From: Bacteroidales bacterium UBA3743
GTDB taxonomy: Bacteria > Bacteroidota > Bacteroidia > Bacteroidales > Paludibacteraceae
Direction of reading: 5' to 3'
Length of the DNA stretch: 64,000 nucleotides
NCBI GenBank assembly: GCA_002371265.1
Contig: DFGT01000017.1
Coordinates: 54,791-118,790, forward strand
Shown here: positions 7,912 through 15,527 of the stretch, one piece after another
Layout of the letters: each line of letters begins with the position of its first letter
Position numbering within the stretch: the stretch's first letter is position 1
Translations under genes and position numbers: made by a program
The notes under the pieces: model-generated
The model's database searches: none
Told to the model about the DNA's origin: nothing
Seen by the model: only the letters and a program-made list of their open reading frames with translations

Positions 7912-8619
7912 TCATACATTGCGAATCACCACCAGGTATTGATAATGTTCATTCTCATAAACTTTCTCTGCTTTTAGTCCACACATCTGGCAAACCGCAT
8001 TAAGCCGGTTGAAATCCACAAAAAGCCATTCAAATGAGTCGTCCTTCTCACCTCTGTATGAGATAGAATAATCAATCTCTCCATAATATGGCTCGTCATC
8101 TATTCCCGGATCCACATTTCCGTCTTCATCCGTGTAAAGATAAATCAAATCTGAGCTGTCCATCACGATTTGCCCACCGTCGGATAGTATGCTCTTGCAA
8201 TGATTCAGGAAAGACGGGAGATTTTTCATCGTTTTGGCGATTCCTGCTCCATTCATCAGCATCAGCAATGTGTCATATTTTTCTCCGGCTATATCGTAGA
8301 AATTACGAATCTGGGCATTCCTGACACCTCTCTGCCTCATCACGTCGACAGCTCCAGCAGAAACATCAATCGCATCAACGTCGACTCCATTATCCTGCAG
8401 CCAAAGCGTATGGCTGCCAGAACCCGCGCCGACATCAAGTGTGCGTCCCTTACATAGTTTCAACGCTCGATGTTCAATCTCACTCATCTGCTCCCATGTA
8501 TGGAAGAACTCCTTAATATTCCAATATTCCGTCTCCACCACACTGCTTTCAACTTTGATTCTAGTCTTCTTGTCTCCATTGAAATATGCGGTCAAAGCCT
8601 TACCGTATGCGTCGCTCAT
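7912..8619 (-). CDS. Class I SAM-dependent methyltransferase, substrate unknown
   Basis: A 235-residue cytoplasmic methyltransferase. Motif I is LDVGAGSGSH at residues 61-70, the acidic end of the second strand is VDAIDVS near 80-86, and GGQIVMDSSD near 147 fits motif III. The N-terminal 55 residues form a lid-like region rich in aromatic residues. Nothing in the neighbourhood indicates the substrate. A two-box promoter lies directly upstream and the gene appears monocistronic. Confidence 0.8.
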   Translation of the reverse strand: MSDAYGKALTAYFNGDKKTRIKVESSVVETEYWNIKEFFHTWEQMSEIEHRALKLCKGRTLDVGAGSGSHTLWLQDNGVDVDAIDVSAGAVDVMRQRGVRNAQIRNFYDIAGEKYDTLLMLMNGAGIAKTMKNLPSFLNHCKSILSDGGQIVMDSSDLIYLYTDEDGNVDPGIDDEPYYGEIDYSISYRGEKDDSFEWLFVDFNRLNAVCQMCGLKAEKVYENEHYQYLVVIRNV

Positions 8620-8640
8620 AATCAGTTATTTTAAATTGCT

Positions 8641-8671
8641 CAAAATTAGCATTTATTCTGCAAACATTCAA
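8641..8671 (-). promoter_or_regulatory. Promoter of the methyltransferase gene
   Basis: A minus-strand TTG (8669-8671), 20 bases, then TAATTTTG (8641-8648), which fits TAnnTTTG. The distance to the ATG at 8619 is about 20 bases. Confidence 0.6.
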
Positions 8672-8756
8672 AGTTTAGTTCAATCTTGAAATGCAGAATG
8701 CGATTTCACAAAAGACGAGCCATAATTTCGTCCTCCGTTCCGCGTCTTCCTCCAAA

Positions 8757-8790
8757 CAAAAAATCCCGACAATTTTCATTGCCGGGATTA
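8757..8790 (-). terminator. Terminator after the coiled-coil lipoprotein gene
   Basis: On the minus strand AATCCCG and CGGGATT pair, extended inward by CAAT/ATTG, and are followed by six T. It ends the operon that runs from 11291 to 8810. Confidence 0.85.
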
Positions 8791-8809
8791 TATGTAATCT
8801 AAACTAATA

Positions 8810-9664
8810 TTACTTAGTCTGGATAATCAAGTAGTCTGAAGTTGACCAGAATCTGTTGTAATCCTTGATCTTCAAAACCAAAGTCTTGTCCTCAGCGCTC
8901 TTTGGAAGAAGAGTGTAAGAAGTCAATGGGTGACGAGAAAGGATAACTGCCTTCTTAGTCTTAAGATCTAGCTCAGTGAAGTCTCTCTTATCAACCTTAG
9001 TAAAGTCTGAAGATCTGATATCACCACCCTTCTTAAGAGCTCTCTCCAAAAGACCCTTGTTCTTCAAAGTTGCCTTATCAGCAGCCAAGTAGTATACAGC
9101 GTTCAACTCAGCGTCCTGAGCAGCGATAGCAGCAGCCTGCTGTGCAGAAACAGCATTAACAGAGTCGATACGTGCATTTGCAGCGATGTTCATATTCTCA
9201 AGGTCAGCGATCTTGATATTCTTAGCCTCAAGTTCCTCCTTAAGTTTAGCCATCTCAGCCTGGCTCTCAGCCAACTGCTTCTTCAACTTACCGATTGTAC
9301 CGCGAAGACCGTTAAGCTGACCGTTAGACTTAGCCAACTTCTCCTCCAACTCGTTGATCTTCTGGTTGCTCTGCTGGATACGCTCAGAGATTAGTTTGAA
9401 ATCCTCCTGAATTGTAGCCTTGTTTGTGCCACCTTCCTGACCTTTGTCATTAAGAACACCAAGCTCAACCTCCTTGATCTGCTTCATGTTAGCGTTAACC
9501 TCCTCGAACAAATCAGACATCTGCTGTGAAATCTGACGCTCCTCTGCCAACACTGTTCTCAATGAATCTGAAGTCTTGTTGGCCTGATCAATCTCTCCCT
9601 GCCATGGGTTGCATGATGTAGCAGCCACTAGCGCTACGCCTGCGAATAAAATTGCTTTTTTCAT
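8810..9664 (-). CDS. Coiled-coil lipoprotein, possibly of the Cbp1 adhesin type
   Basis: A 284-residue predicted lipoprotein with lipobox VAATSC (Cys near residue 18). Residues 25-185 are a long heptad-rich coiled coil (many Lys, Glu, Gln, Leu and Ala). A smaller conserved globular tail follows (LNAVYYLAADKATLKNKGLL to the end). The length and layout resemble Bacteroidetes proteins annotated as Cbp1-family collagen-binding adhesins, but I cannot confirm this from sequence alone. Codon choice is strongly biased, as in a highly expressed gene. It lies 45 bases after rsmI on the same strand and is followed by a strong terminator. Confidence 0.7.
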   Translation of the reverse strand: MKKAILFAGVALVAATSCNPWQGEIDQANKTSDSLRTVLAEERQISQQMSDLFEEVNANMKQIKEVELGVLNDKGQEGGTNKATIQEDFKLISERIQQSNQKINELEEKLAKSNGQLNGLRGTIGKLKKQLAESQAEMAKLKEELEAKNIKIADLENMNIAANARIDSVNAVSAQQAAAIAAQDAELNAVYYLAADKATLKNKGLLERALKKGGDIRSSDFTKVDKRDFTELDLKTKKAVILSRHPLTSYTLLPKSAEDKTLVLKIKDYNRFWSTSDYLIIQTK

Positions 9665-9709
9665 TTTATATATTTTTATTTAATTTATTCTTAATACCGT
9701 TGTAAGGCT

Positions 9710-10423
9710 TTATTCCTCATCATCGTCATATTTCTTCTTGCTTGCCTTCTCTTTTTCTTTTCCTGAGATGACAATCACAAACTCACCCTTTGGCTCATTT
9801 GCCTCAAAATGGGCTTTGACCTCAGAGACCGTTCCCCTTACCGTCTGTTCGAATTTTTTTGAGATCTCACGTGAGACTGACACCACTCGGTCTGGCCCGG
9901 CAAGTTCTTCAATCTGTGCTAAAGTCTTGACAACTCTGTAAGGCGACTCATATATAATAGACGTGCGTTCCTCCTCCACAATCTCTTTCATACGAGTCTG
10001 ACGTCCTTTTTTTTGAGGCAAAAAACCTTCAAAGCAGAATCTGTCTGTTGGCAATCCGGAATCCACTATCGCCGGCACAAACGCTGTGGCACCGGGAAGG
10101 CACTCCACCTCCACTCCTGCCTCAGCACATGCTCTCGACAACATAAAACCAGGATCTGATATTCCAGGTGTGCCTGCGTCACTTATCAATGCCACATTCT
10201 CACCAGACTTTATCCTCGACACGACTGAATCACACGTCTGATGCTCATTGAATTTATGATGAGACATCATCTTGTTCTCTATCTCAAAATGCTTTAGCAA
10301 GACACTGGATGTACGAGTGTCTTCGGCTAATATCAAATCAGCCTCCTTCAACACCCTTACGGCTCTGAATGTCATGTCTTCAAGATTGCCGACCGGAGTC
10401 GGAACTATATACAATTTTGCCAT
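9710..10423 (-). CDS. rsmI: 16S rRNA (cytidine-1402-2'-O)-methyltransferase
   Basis: A 237-residue tetrapyrrole-methylase-fold enzyme that methylates C1402 in the decoding centre of 16S rRNA. The start motif LYIVPTPVGNLEDMTFRA, the LAEDTRTSSVLLKHF segment and SDAGTPGISDPG are all characteristic. The frame extends to 10513 but would then overlap the preceding gene; the ATG at 10423 (MAKLYIVPTPVGN) matches the family N-terminus. It starts 4 bases after the stop of the upstream hypothetical gene. The C-terminal KEKASKKKYDDDEE tail is charged. Confidence 0.95.
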   Translation of the reverse strand: MAKLYIVPTPVGNLEDMTFRAVRVLKEADLILAEDTRTSSVLLKHFEIENKMMSHHKFNEHQTCDSVVSRIKSGENVALISDAGTPGISDPGFMLSRACAEAGVEVECLPGATAFVPAIVDSGLPTDRFCFEGFLPQKKGRQTRMKEIVEEERTSIIYESPYRVVKTLAQIEELAGPDRVVSVSREISKKFEQTVRGTVSEVKAHFEANEPKGEFVIVISGKEKEKASKKKYDDDEE

Positions 10424-10427
10424 AACA

Positions 10428-11291
10428 CTAGTTAGTGAACCTTGCTTCCAACAATTCCATAAATTCAAACGCAGCTCCTTCTGTTGTGTCCCAATTGAAA
10501 TTTTCTGCGACATAAGCCTCAGCCTCCTGCAATGACGACATCGAATTCAATTTTTCGATTGTTGTGTTCAACAACGTCATATCCCCACCGAACAATTCCC
10601 TCTGATAACGGAATCTGTCGTTGAAATTAAGTGATTTGCGCAAATCTGTAACAAACCTGCTCTCCAATCGTCTGCCTCCTTTGAATCTCTCATTGGTGAT
10701 TACTGGACCGCCGATTGTAGATTTTGGCTGTTCAACCACTTTCTTCTCTGCACTTTTCGATGGTGCGGGGTTCTCTGTTTCAACAGTTTTGGTGATCTCT
10801 TTTTGAACCTCAGCCTCAGCCTTCTGAGTTTTCAACTCTTCAACGACCTTTGGCTCCGGCTCTTTCACAACAACTTTTACTTTATCTATAGCAGAAACGT
10901 CAACCTCTATAGTAGTGTTTTTCTTAGGACTAACCAACTCTTCTTCAGCGTTGACCTTCTGATATTGCGTATTCTGCGTTTTCTCGGCTACATCTATCCT
11001 CTCGACTTCCGGTGCCACATTAACACTTGCCTCTACTGTCTTTGGTTCTGCCTCAAGACATTCTTCCTTGACAGGCTCCGCTACTACTGCCTTATTCTCC
11101 GATTTCTCGGAACCAGCTTCTTTGCTTTCAACACTGAGCTGCTCAAACTCCGACAGTATGTTCCTCACCTTCTGAAGAGCAAGGTCGTGCATCGCATACG
11201 GAATAGTTTCCATACTCTCCATGCATTTCGTTAGCATATCAAGTTCGGAAATGTCATTCAGTATAAATGTGATAAGTTTATTTTTATTCAT
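10428..11291 (-). CDS. Hypothetical protein with long acidic/Pro linker
   Basis: A 287-residue protein I do not recognise. Residues 1-55 form a compact helical segment (KLITFILNDISELDMLTKCME). Residues 56-195 are a low-complexity linker rich in Glu, Val, Lys and Pro. The last 90 residues look globular and conserved (ESRFVTDLRKSLNFNDRF, then RELFGGDMTLLNTTIEKLN). No signal peptide or membrane segment is visible, so it is probably cytoplasmic. It is the first gene of the operon with rsmI. A minus-strand -7-type box (11364-11371) lies 70 bases upstream. Confidence 0.8.
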   Translation of the reverse strand: MNKNKLITFILNDISELDMLTKCMESMETIPYAMHDLALQKVRNILSEFEQLSVESKEAGSEKSENKAVVAEPVKEECLEAEPKTVEASVNVAPEVERIDVAEKTQNTQYQKVNAEEELVSPKKNTTIEVDVSAIDKVKVVVKEPEPKVVEELKTQKAEAEVQKEITKTVETENPAPSKSAEKKVVEQPKSTIGGPVITNERFKGGRRLESRFVTDLRKSLNFNDRFRYQRELFGGDMTLLNTTIEKLNSMSSLQEAEAYVAENFNWDTTEGAAFEFMELLEARFTN

Positions 11292-11310
11292 TAAGAATAA
11301 CTTTTTACTT

Positions 11311-11318
11311 TATCTTTG
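11311..11318 (+). promoter_or_regulatory. -7 promoter box of the prmC-recX operon
   Basis: TATCTTTG is an exact match to TAnnTTTG, 97 bases before the prmC ATG. No clear TTG lies at the usual distance. A box facing the other way at 11364-11371 means the two divergent transcripts would overlap by about 50 bases. Confidence 0.5.
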
Positions 11319-11414
11319 CCACAAAATTGCACTTCAATAAAGCATTTAGCAATATTGATTATGCAAATATAATTAGATTTTTTACGAAATGTACGTTTTA
11401 TTTAACTTTTTTTT

Positions 11415-12269
11415 ATGAAACATATAAAGAATAATTTCATCACCACTCTTTCCCATTTATATGAGACTTCTGAAATCAATGAAATTTTCTACGAATGTGT
11501 TTCTCATATAACCGGAAAATCACGCAGTCAGATAATAATGTCGTTGCCAGACAAGGCTTCCGATGAAATTGTCAAACAATGCGATACACTGCTTTCCCGT
11601 CTGCAGACAGGAGAACCTATGCAATATGTCCTGGGATTTGAATGGTTCGACGGAATGAAATTCGCCGTTGATTCCAGAGTCCTTATCCCCCGTCCGGAAA
11701 CCGTGGTTCTCGTGGATGAGATAGAAAAATTAAAAATTAAAAATGCGAAATGCGAAATGAGTGTGTTGGATATCGGCACTGGATCTGGAGCTATTGCGGT
11801 TGCAGTGAAAAAGAGGATTCCAGACGCAAAAGTCACAGCGGCAGACATCAGCGAAGATGCGCTTGAAGTCGCGTCGGCAAATGCCAAGAAGAATGAAACA
11901 GACATAATTTTCGTTTGCGACGATGCTTTGTCCGACTCTTTCTTGTCGGGATGCGAACCGTTTGACGTGATAGTCAGCAACCCTCCATATATATGTCCAA
12001 ACGAAATGGCGGAAATGAGAACAAACGTGCTCGACTTCGAGCCTCATCTTGCTCTGTTCGTGCCACAAGACGACCCATTGTTATTTTACAACAAAATCGC
12101 TAAATTTGCAATCAATAATCTTGAAAAAGACGGAGCTCTTCTTTTTGAAACAAATGCGGCATACGTCCACGATGTTGAGAAAATGATGTGCAATACGGGA
12201 TTCAACGACGTCGTGGTGATAAAAGATTGTTTCGACCGGGAGCGTTTCGTGATTGGCAAAAAGATATGA
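11415..12269 (+). CDS. prmC: Release factor glutamine N5-methyltransferase
   Basis: A 284-residue enzyme that methylates the Gln of the GGQ motif in peptide release factors. Motif I is VLDIGTGSGAIAVA, and the catalytic NPPY motif lies in VSNPPYICPNE near residue 193. The upstream RVLIPRPETVVLVDEI motif is typical. Just before motif I, the stretch KLKIKNAKCEM is encoded by a near-repetitive AT-rich run (11725-11760) that resembles intergenic repeats; the frame is kept. It is the first gene of an operon, and its stop overlaps the recX start (ATGA). Confidence 0.93.
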   Translation: MKHIKNNFITTLSHLYETSEINEIFYECVSHITGKSRSQIIMSLPDKASDEIVKQCDTLLSRLQTGEPMQYVLGFEWFDGMKFAVDSRVLIPRPETVVLVDEIEKLKIKNAKCEMSVLDIGTGSGAIAVAVKKRIPDAKVTAADISEDALEVASANAKKNETDIIFVCDDALSDSFLSGCEPFDVIVSNPPYICPNEMAEMRTNVLDFEPHLALFVPQDDPLLFYNKIAKFAINNLEKDGALLFETNAAYVHDVEKMMCNTGFNDVVVIKDCFDRERFVIGKKI

Positions 12270-12775
12270 GTGTGGAGACAAAATTAAAAATATGGAGCAA
12301 AGACGAAGCTTTGGCTAAGATGTCGATGTTGTGCGCGGAGTCGGAGAAATGCAAATACGACATCGCCGAAAAACTGAGACAGCACGGACTTTCTTCCGCT
12401 GACTCTAATGCCATATTGTCTTACCTGGAGACGGAGAGATTCATCGACGAAGCCAGATACTCCAAATTCTTCGCCAAGGACAAATACAAATTTGCCAAAT
12501 GGGGACGCAAAAAAATAGAATATGCTCTCAAAATGAAAAGGATTCCCGTCGACTACATTAAAGATGCTTTGGACGAAATTCCAGATGACGCATACGAGGA
12601 GACTATGCTTGCAACACTCACGTCGAAACTAAAAACAATCAAATTTCAAAACCGTTACGACGCGAAGGCTAAGCTATTTAGGTTTGCAGCTTCACGCGGT
12701 TATGAAAGCGGAGTGGCTTTGGAAATCATCGAAAAAATATTAAATGAAAATTTAGAAGGATACGACAATGAATAA
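12266..12775 (+). CDS. recX: RecX-family regulatory protein
   Basis: A 169-residue, all-helical, basic protein of the RecX family, which modulates RecA filaments. Visible features are repeated three-helix units with CKYDIAEKLRQHGL, FIDEARYSKFFAKDK and the WGRKKIEYALKMKRIP segment typical of RecX. The frame is open back to 12188, but ATG 12266 overlaps the prmC stop as ATGA and matches the expected length. No recA lies nearby. Its last bases overlap the start of the next gene by 8 bp. Confidence 0.85.
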   Translation: MSVETKLKIWSKDEALAKMSMLCAESEKCKYDIAEKLRQHGLSSADSNAILSYLETERFIDEARYSKFFAKDKYKFAKWGRKKIEYALKMKRIPVDYIKDALDEIPDDAYEETMLATLTSKLKTIKFQNRYDAKAKLFRFAASRGYESGVALEIIEKILNENLEGYDNE

Positions 12776-13781
12776 ACTTATCAAAGGAATGTTTGCCGAC
12801 TATAGATTGGCAAAAAAAATACTGTTGTTGCTCGGCATTTTCATATTATTGGATATAATCGGAAATGTAGTAGGATTAGGCGTTGAATGGGTGGGTGAGA
12901 GATTGCTTTCCCACACAAACTCTTTACGTTTGACACAGTTCGTGGCATCCGTATTTGTATTCATCGGCACGCCATGCCTCTTCTTCTATCTCACAGCCAA
13001 ACAAAGCTGTCCGGCTACGGAATACTTCAAGCTTAACAAGAAGAGCGATACAATCATATATATATTGGCTATAGTGGCACTATTCAGTCTGCTTCCACTT
13101 GTCAACTATACAGCCTCTATAAACGAGCAGATGACTTTGCCAGATTCTCTTAAAGTGATAGAGGAAGCTATCAAGAAAATGGAAGATTTAGCAGAAGAGA
13201 TGACATTGGAACTGCTCAAGACGGATTCCGGGCTAACTTTAATAATCAATCTCATTGTGATAGCCGCCGCTCCCGCAATCGGAGAGGAGATGATGTTTCG
13301 CGGAGCATTGCAGAAGACGTTGCACGAAAAATTCTCTCCATTTTGGGCAATCATAATCACATCTGTCATTTTCAGTGCCCTTCACTTCCAATTCTACGGA
13401 TTCATTCCACGATTCCTTCTTTCCGTGTTTTTAGGAATGCTATACTATTTCAGTGGCAGCATCAAGCTTAACATGGTCGCCCACTTCACAAACAACGCAA
13501 TGGCGGTATTGGTATATTACATCTGCACCGTCGCTAAAATTCCAATTGAAGATGCCCCGACAGAATCATTAGGCAAAGAGGATTTATTTCCCGTTGTAAT
13601 TGCGACAGTGCTATTCGCCGGAATCATGTGGGCAATCTATAAGATTGCAGGCGAAGACAACAGAAAAGAGATGCGACCAGTGGAGGTCGATAATGTATTG
13701 GAAAAACAAGACAATAATCAGGAACTGCACAAATTGGGAGAATCAGAAGATTCCAATGAAAATGCAGATCATTTGTCATAA
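12768..13781 (+). CDS. CPBP-family intramembrane glutamic protease
   Basis: A 337-residue membrane protein with about eight hydrophobic segments. It carries the CPBP/Abi (Rce1-like) motifs: EEMMFRGALQ (motif 1, EExxxR) near residue 173, FSALHFQFYGF (motif 2) near 202, and HFTNNAMA (motif 3) near 242. Such enzymes cleave or process membrane substrates, and in bacteria the substrate is usually unknown. The C-terminal 50 residues are a polar acidic tail. It is the last gene of the prmC-recX operon. Confidence 0.88.
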   Translation: MNKLIKGMFADYRLAKKILLLLGIFILLDIIGNVVGLGVEWVGERLLSHTNSLRLTQFVASVFVFIGTPCLFFYLTAKQSCPATEYFKLNKKSDTIIYILAIVALFSLLPLVNYTASINEQMTLPDSLKVIEEAIKKMEDLAEEMTLELLKTDSGLTLIINLIVIAAAPAIGEEMMFRGALQKTLHEKFSPFWAIIITSVIFSALHFQFYGFIPRFLLSVFLGMLYYFSGSIKLNMVAHFTNNAMAVLVYYICTVAKIPIEDAPTESLGKEDLFPVVIATVLFAGIMWAIYKIAGEDNRKEMRPVEVDNVLEKQDNNQELHKLGESEDSNENADHLS

Positions 13782-13835
13782 ACCAGGATTCCGAAATTTG
13801 TTCTAAACTGCTGTTTATGTTTTATTTTGAGGATT

Positions 13836-13857
13836 GTTAAGGACGGAACGTCCTAAC
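13836..13857. repeat. Intergenic palindrome
   Basis: GTTA-A-GGACG, a GAA loop, then CGTCC-TAAC form a nine-pair hairpin with one bulged A. It is not followed by a T run, so it is not a standard terminator. It lies between the CPBP gene and the TfoX-like gene. Confidence 0.5.
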
Positions 13858-13949
13858 CTTCCTTCTACAGTGAGAACCGTAGGCGAACTTTTAAAAAAAC
13901 ACAGGAACGACTAATATACAATCATTTAACGACTTTCTTATTTATCAAA

Positions 13950-14267
13950 ATGGCTTGCACATTGGATTATATCGATTTTGTATGCTCCCAGCTTAACGGC
14001 ATTGGAGAAATACGTACACGCAAAATGTTCGGTGACTGGTGTATCTATATCGACGAGAAACCCGTCGTCTTAGCTTGCGACAACATCTGCTACGTAAAGA
14101 AACATGCAGCGATTGAGGATATGATGAGTGACGCGGAATGTGGCTGTCCATACGATGGAGCAAAAGAGCATTACATACTCGACATCGAACATGGAGACGA
14201 TGCGAAACGTGTGGTGAGAAAACTTGTCGAAGTGTTGCCTTATCCGAAAAAGAAGACTAAGAAATAA
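13950..14267 (+). CDS. TfoX N-terminal-domain protein
   Basis: A 105-residue cytoplasmic protein matching the TfoX/Sxy N-terminal domain: RTRKMFGDWCIYIDEKPVVLA corresponds to the conserved MFGxxxxY core. Full TfoX regulates competence in gammaproteobacteria. Single-domain versions like this are common in other phyla, where their role is not established. The C-terminus ends in a Lys-rich tail. It is monocistronic and converges with the clostripain-like gene at 14292. Confidence 0.8.
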   Translation: MACTLDYIDFVCSQLNGIGEIRTRKMFGDWCIYIDEKPVVLACDNICYVKKHAAIEDMMSDAECGCPYDGAKEHYILDIEHGDDAKRVVRKLVEVLPYPKKKTKK

Positions 14268-14272
14268 GACGT

Positions 14273-14288
14273 TTACCACTGATGGTAA
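14273..14288. terminator. Weak hairpin between convergent genes
   Basis: TTACCA and TGGTAA pair around a four-base loop, between the stops of the TfoX-like and clostripain-like genes. The stem is short and lacks a proper T run on either strand, so termination is only a guess. Confidence 0.3.
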
Positions 14289-14291
14289 TTA

Positions 14292-15467
14292 TCAATTCTC
14301 ATGGGTAGCCATATACCAACTCGTCTTTTTATACGCAGACATCAAAGAATGCTCACTTGGCTCCGACGTTGTTATTCCGCAAAACTTTCCTATCGAAATT
14401 TCTCCACCCAATGCAGAATAATAAGTAGGTGTGTTCCTCTTGTATGGAATAACAACTGTCATCAAATTGTCAAACTCACTCAGCCATTGAGTATTGTCAG
14501 TCAAATGATAGACATAATCCTCAAAATCAACAAACACGGTTGGATCATAGCCATCCATACGTTGCAATGAAGATGCGTCCACATGCGCCGTCGCATCAAG
14601 AGAAAAATTCACTTTTTTCATAAATCGAGCAAGAGTGTCGAGAGCATCACAATTGATTGTAGAGATAGTGCCACATGGTCTTTCATAATTGACATAGAAT
14701 TTGTAGAACGACTCGCAAACATTCTCATAATCGACTCCTCCTATCAAATATTTTCCACTTATCTGGTAAGGGAATCCGTATGCCATGACCTCTGTGGGAT
14801 ATGCCACTATATGCTTGCACACATCTTTTAACTCGTATGCCACCTCTATATTAGCCATATAGCAATTATCAAACAGGATCATCTCTAACTTCTTGATCTT
14901 TGAGTTTTTTATTCCTTCCTTAAAAATTGAGATCTCTATCTGAGATTCTGTCGTCGTGCCTCCTATAAACCTTGTCTCTGGCACCGGTGTCTCATCCGAA
15001 CCGACAATGGCTGAACGTGTCGAGAAAGAACCTGCCGGCACCCAACCTGTGCCATGGCATCCTACAGTCATCGAATATGTGTTGGATGGAAACTTAGGAT
15101 ACAGTCTGTCAAGAAGATGAGTTATTCCCTCGCTCGTCGTGAACATTGGATCTGAATAGCTATCCAAAGTGTCTTCCACATAAGCACCGTTAGATTTCCT
15201 CAACTCAATGATATCTACATTTCCACGAGTCGACTCGATACATACGACATAACGTTCATTCTCAGTCCCCTTCTGCTGGAGGACTTGCTTAAAATCTTTG
15301 ATATTCTGAAGAAAACAAGGTTTGAGATTGTTCGACCATGGGAAAAACATGATGATTGTATTTTCCGCAGGTTGACGTGAGTCCTCATTATCCTCAGGAT
15401 CTTCAGTACATGCGAAAAAACATAAAAATGTCAGAAGACACAACAGTAGTTTTTCAAAATTCTTCAT
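14292..15467 (-). CDS. Clostripain-family (C11) cysteine peptidase lipoprotein
   Basis: A 391-residue lipoprotein. The signal ends at FFAC (Cys near residue 20) and is followed by the acidic run TEDPEDNEDS, which fits a surface-export signal. The catalytic pair of clan CD peptidases is visible: His138 in GCHGTGW and Cys202 in DNCYMANIE. Clostripain-like enzymes cleave after basic residues. Several starts are possible; ATG 15467 (MKNFEKLLLC) gives the cleanest signal peptide. It lies downstream of rho across a terminator, and no promoter is obvious. Confidence 0.88.
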   Translation of the reverse strand: MKNFEKLLLCLLTFLCFFACTEDPEDNEDSRQPAENTIIMFFPWSNNLKPCFLQNIKDFKQVLQQKGTENERYVVCIESTRGNVDIIELRKSNGAYVEDTLDSYSDPMFTTSEGITHLLDRLYPKFPSNTYSMTVGCHGTGWVPAGSFSTRSAIVGSDETPVPETRFIGGTTTESQIEISIFKEGIKNSKIKKLEMILFDNCYMANIEVAYELKDVCKHIVAYPTEVMAYGFPYQISGKYLIGGVDYENVCESFYKFYVNYERPCGTISTINCDALDTLARFMKKVNFSLDATAHVDASSLQRMDGYDPTVFVDFEDYVYHLTDNTQWLSEFDNLMTVVIPYKRNTPTYYSALGGEISIGKFCGITTSEPSEHSLMSAYKKTSWYMATHEN

Positions 15468-15477
15468 TCTCATAAAC

Positions 15478-15509
15478 AAAAAAAGGCAGAGAAACCGAAG
15501 TCTCTCTGC
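15478..15509 (-). terminator. Terminator of rho
   Basis: On the minus strand GCAGAGA and TCTCTGC pair around ten bases and are followed by C and a run of T. It lies 19 bases after the rho stop. Confidence 0.8.
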
Positions 15510-15527
15510 TTATATTAAATCTTTTTA

